Made by a program: the position numbers and the translations under genes | From: Lactimicrobium massiliense | GTDB lineage: Bacteria > Bacillota_I > Bacilli_A > Erysipelotrichales > Erysipelotrichaceae | Reading direction: 5' to 3' | Length of the DNA stretch: 64,000 nt | Assembly: GCF_900343155.1 (NCBI RefSeq) | Contig: NZ_OUNG01000002.1 | Span: forward strand, 248,001-312,000 | The notes under the pieces: model-generated | The model's database searches: none | What the model was told of the DNA's origin: nothing | Seen by the model: only the letters and a program-made list of their open reading frames with translations | Part shown: in pieces, positions 62,895 to 64,000 of the stretch | How the letters are laid out: every line of letters starts with the position of its first letter | Numbering within the stretch: position 1 is the stretch's first letter

Positions 62895-63528
62895 GAAGCA
62901 GTTCCTTTTCAATAATCTGTCCATTATCCATATGGTAAATACAATCAGAAACCTTTCTTAAGAACTGATCATAATGACAGGCAAGAACAATCAAAGCACC
63001 ACGTTTTTTCTCTTCCAGTAAAATCTGTTCAATCATTTCGACACCTGCGGCATCAAGAGCATTTGTAGGCTCATCTAATAAAATGATTTCTGGCTTTTCC
63101 ATTATTGCAGCAGCAATACCAAGTCTTTGTTTCATACCCAGTGAATACTTCTTTACTTTCTTTTGATTATCCCCCAGTCCGACACGATCAAGAGTCTCTC
63201 TGATGTCATCATCATTGATATAGCCATTCAGGTCAGCAAGGAATTTCAGATTGTGAAAGCCATCATATCCACCAAGAAAAACAGGGTTTTCAATCAGAAC
63301 ACCGGTCCTGTCAGGAAAATCAATATCATTTCCAAGCTGCTTGTCATCGATCAACACTTTTCCTTCAGTAGGCAGTATGAGACCGCACATCAGTCTCATC
63401 AACATAGTCTTTCCACATCCGTTATAGCCACACAGACCGTAAATATGACCTTGATGTAATTCCAAAGTCACATTGCGGATCACCGTGTTCTTTTGTATTA
63501 CTTTTGTAACATTTTCAAATTTAATCAT
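62887..63528 (-). CDS. ABC transporter ATP-binding protein
   Basis: This 213-residue ATPase has Walker A GYNGCGKTMLM (GxxGxGKT), signature SLGMKQRLG, Walker B IILLDEPTNALD and an H-loop ACHYDQF. It resembles the exporter ATPases of the CcmA/BcrA type, paired with the ABC-2 permease upstream. The start at 63528 follows AAGGGA; the frame also opens at 63546. It overlaps the permease gene by 8 bp. Confidence 0.9.
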   Translation of the reverse strand: MIKFENVTKVIQKNTVIRNVTLELHQGHIYGLCGYNGCGKTMLMRLMCGLILPTEGKVLIDDKQLGNDIDFPDRTGVLIENPVFLGGYDGFHNLKFLADLNGYINDDDIRETLDRVGLGDNQKKVKKYSLGMKQRLGIAAAIMEKPEIILLDEPTNALDAAGVEMIEQILLEEKKRGALIVLACHYDQFLRKVSDCIYHMDNGQIIEKELLHE

Positions 63529-64000
63529 CGAATTTTTCCCTTTCAATGATATCTGCTTTCTGAAATATCATGTTTCCTAACAGCCATGCGGCGATGATCA
63601 GAAGCAAACCACTGATGATTCCAAGTCGGTAATTCAATCCATCGACAATAAATACTGATGAGTGATTCAGCATGAGGTATCCAGGAAGAATAACCGGGGA
63701 GACAACAAAGAGAACCATTGTCATATAAGCATTCACTAGTATGAAGCTTCCAATCGTTCCGATCAGCAGACTGAAGAAAAGCTGAATCATATTCATAGCA
63801 CCGATAATCGTTATTGGAATGCTTAGCAGTAATGCTGCTGTTGTTCTTGCATCAAGATTGAGGTTATTCTGTGCTGCAGAATATGTTCCATTTGCGGCAG
63901 CTTCAATAATTTCTGATGACAAGATAAATGAAATTCTTCCATTGCTGCAAAGGCAGAAAATTGCAGTAGACAGGATTACCAAAGCAACAAATACTGCACT
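63521..64000 (-). CDS. ABC-2-type permease, C-terminal part (runs off the window)
   Basis: The frame is open to the right edge; 159 residues are visible with three or four membrane segments (RTTAALLLSIPITIIGAMNM, LLIGTIGSFILVNAYMTMVL). It is the permease partner of the ATPase, and the start lies outside the window. Together with the two genes that follow it is a probable ABC exporter for a peptide or antibiotic-like compound. Confidence 0.75.
   Translation of the reverse strand, partial: SAVFVALVILSTAIFCLCSNGRISFILSSEIIEAAANGTYSAAQNNLNLDARTTAALLLSIPITIIGAMNMIQLFFSLLIGTIGSFILVNAYMTMVLFVVSPVILPGYLMLNHSSVFIVDGLNYRLGIISGLLLIIAAWLLGNMIFQKADIIEREKFDD

Noticed and set aside
1-64000. CRISPR arrays, tRNA and rRNA genes
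   Set aside because: No regularly spaced repeats and no tRNA or rRNA signatures were noticed on reading; the only long repeats are the IS copies and their target duplications.

Overview
The window looks like chromosome of a low-to-moderate GC member of the Bacillota, most plausibly an Erysipelotrichia-type gut or oral bacterium. The reasons are Bacillus-type gene sets (AddAB, RicT, RsmI, YkoEDC thiamine-precursor transport, TreP/TreR, QueT), strong AGGAGG ribosome sites, a cre-like CcpA site, and TPP and preQ1-I riboswitches. The species call is inference. I saw no rRNA, tRNA or CRISPR array.

Layout. 1-3.1 kb: trehalose operon (treR-treP-treA, minus strand) with two 10-bp palindromic operators on the treP promoter. 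3.2-6.9 kb: TPP-riboswitch-controlled thiamine-precursor ECF transporter operon (ykoE, a THI5-like binding protein, ykoD, ykoC); ykoC is cut by an IS. 6.8-31.1 kb: a 24,250-bp composite transposon bounded by two inverted 2,099-bp IS1634-family elements and flanked by a 1,105-bp direct duplication of the target (3' ykoD plus 5' ykoC). Inside it are a second IS1634-family element with its own 210-bp target duplication; a visibly AT-richer sugar operon (epimerase-like, membrane protein, DeoC-like aldolase, mannose-family PTS IIA/IIB/IIC/IID, FraB-like SIS protein, MATE, second SIS protein, HAD phosphatase); a decayed IS66 split by an IS21; a GntR/HutC regulator; and a second IS21. 31.1-32.4 kb: the other half of the duplication, with a headless ykoD and an intact ykoC.

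32.5-64 kb is ordinary host chromosome: MATE, MFS, Cof-type HAD phosphatase, preQ1-I riboswitch with queT, a serine hydrolase, Nudix, an MBL/beta-CASP nuclease with an unusual repeated C-terminus, a VanY-type carboxypeptidase, the tmk-holB-ricT-rsmI cluster, FHA and zinc-ribbon membrane proteins, an esterase-like protein, a ROK-PHP-MATE operon, addBA, an XpaC-like protein with a double-AAA ATPase, a DUF3796-like/XRE pair, a CPBP protein, and an ABC exporter running off the right end.

How it fits together. The composite transposon appears to have delivered a catabolic operon for a phosphorylated sugar or sugar-amine. Three of its enzymes depart from their family's active-site signatures, so the substrate is probably not a textbook one. 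Its insertion disrupts thiamine-precursor transport, but the 1.1-kb direct repeats would let homologous recombination excise it exactly and restore that operon. Several host genes (tmk, addB, a CPBP protein, a VanY-type gene) have an extended or consensus -10 box 6-8 nt from the ATG and no Shine-Dalgarno sequence, which suggests leaderless mRNAs.
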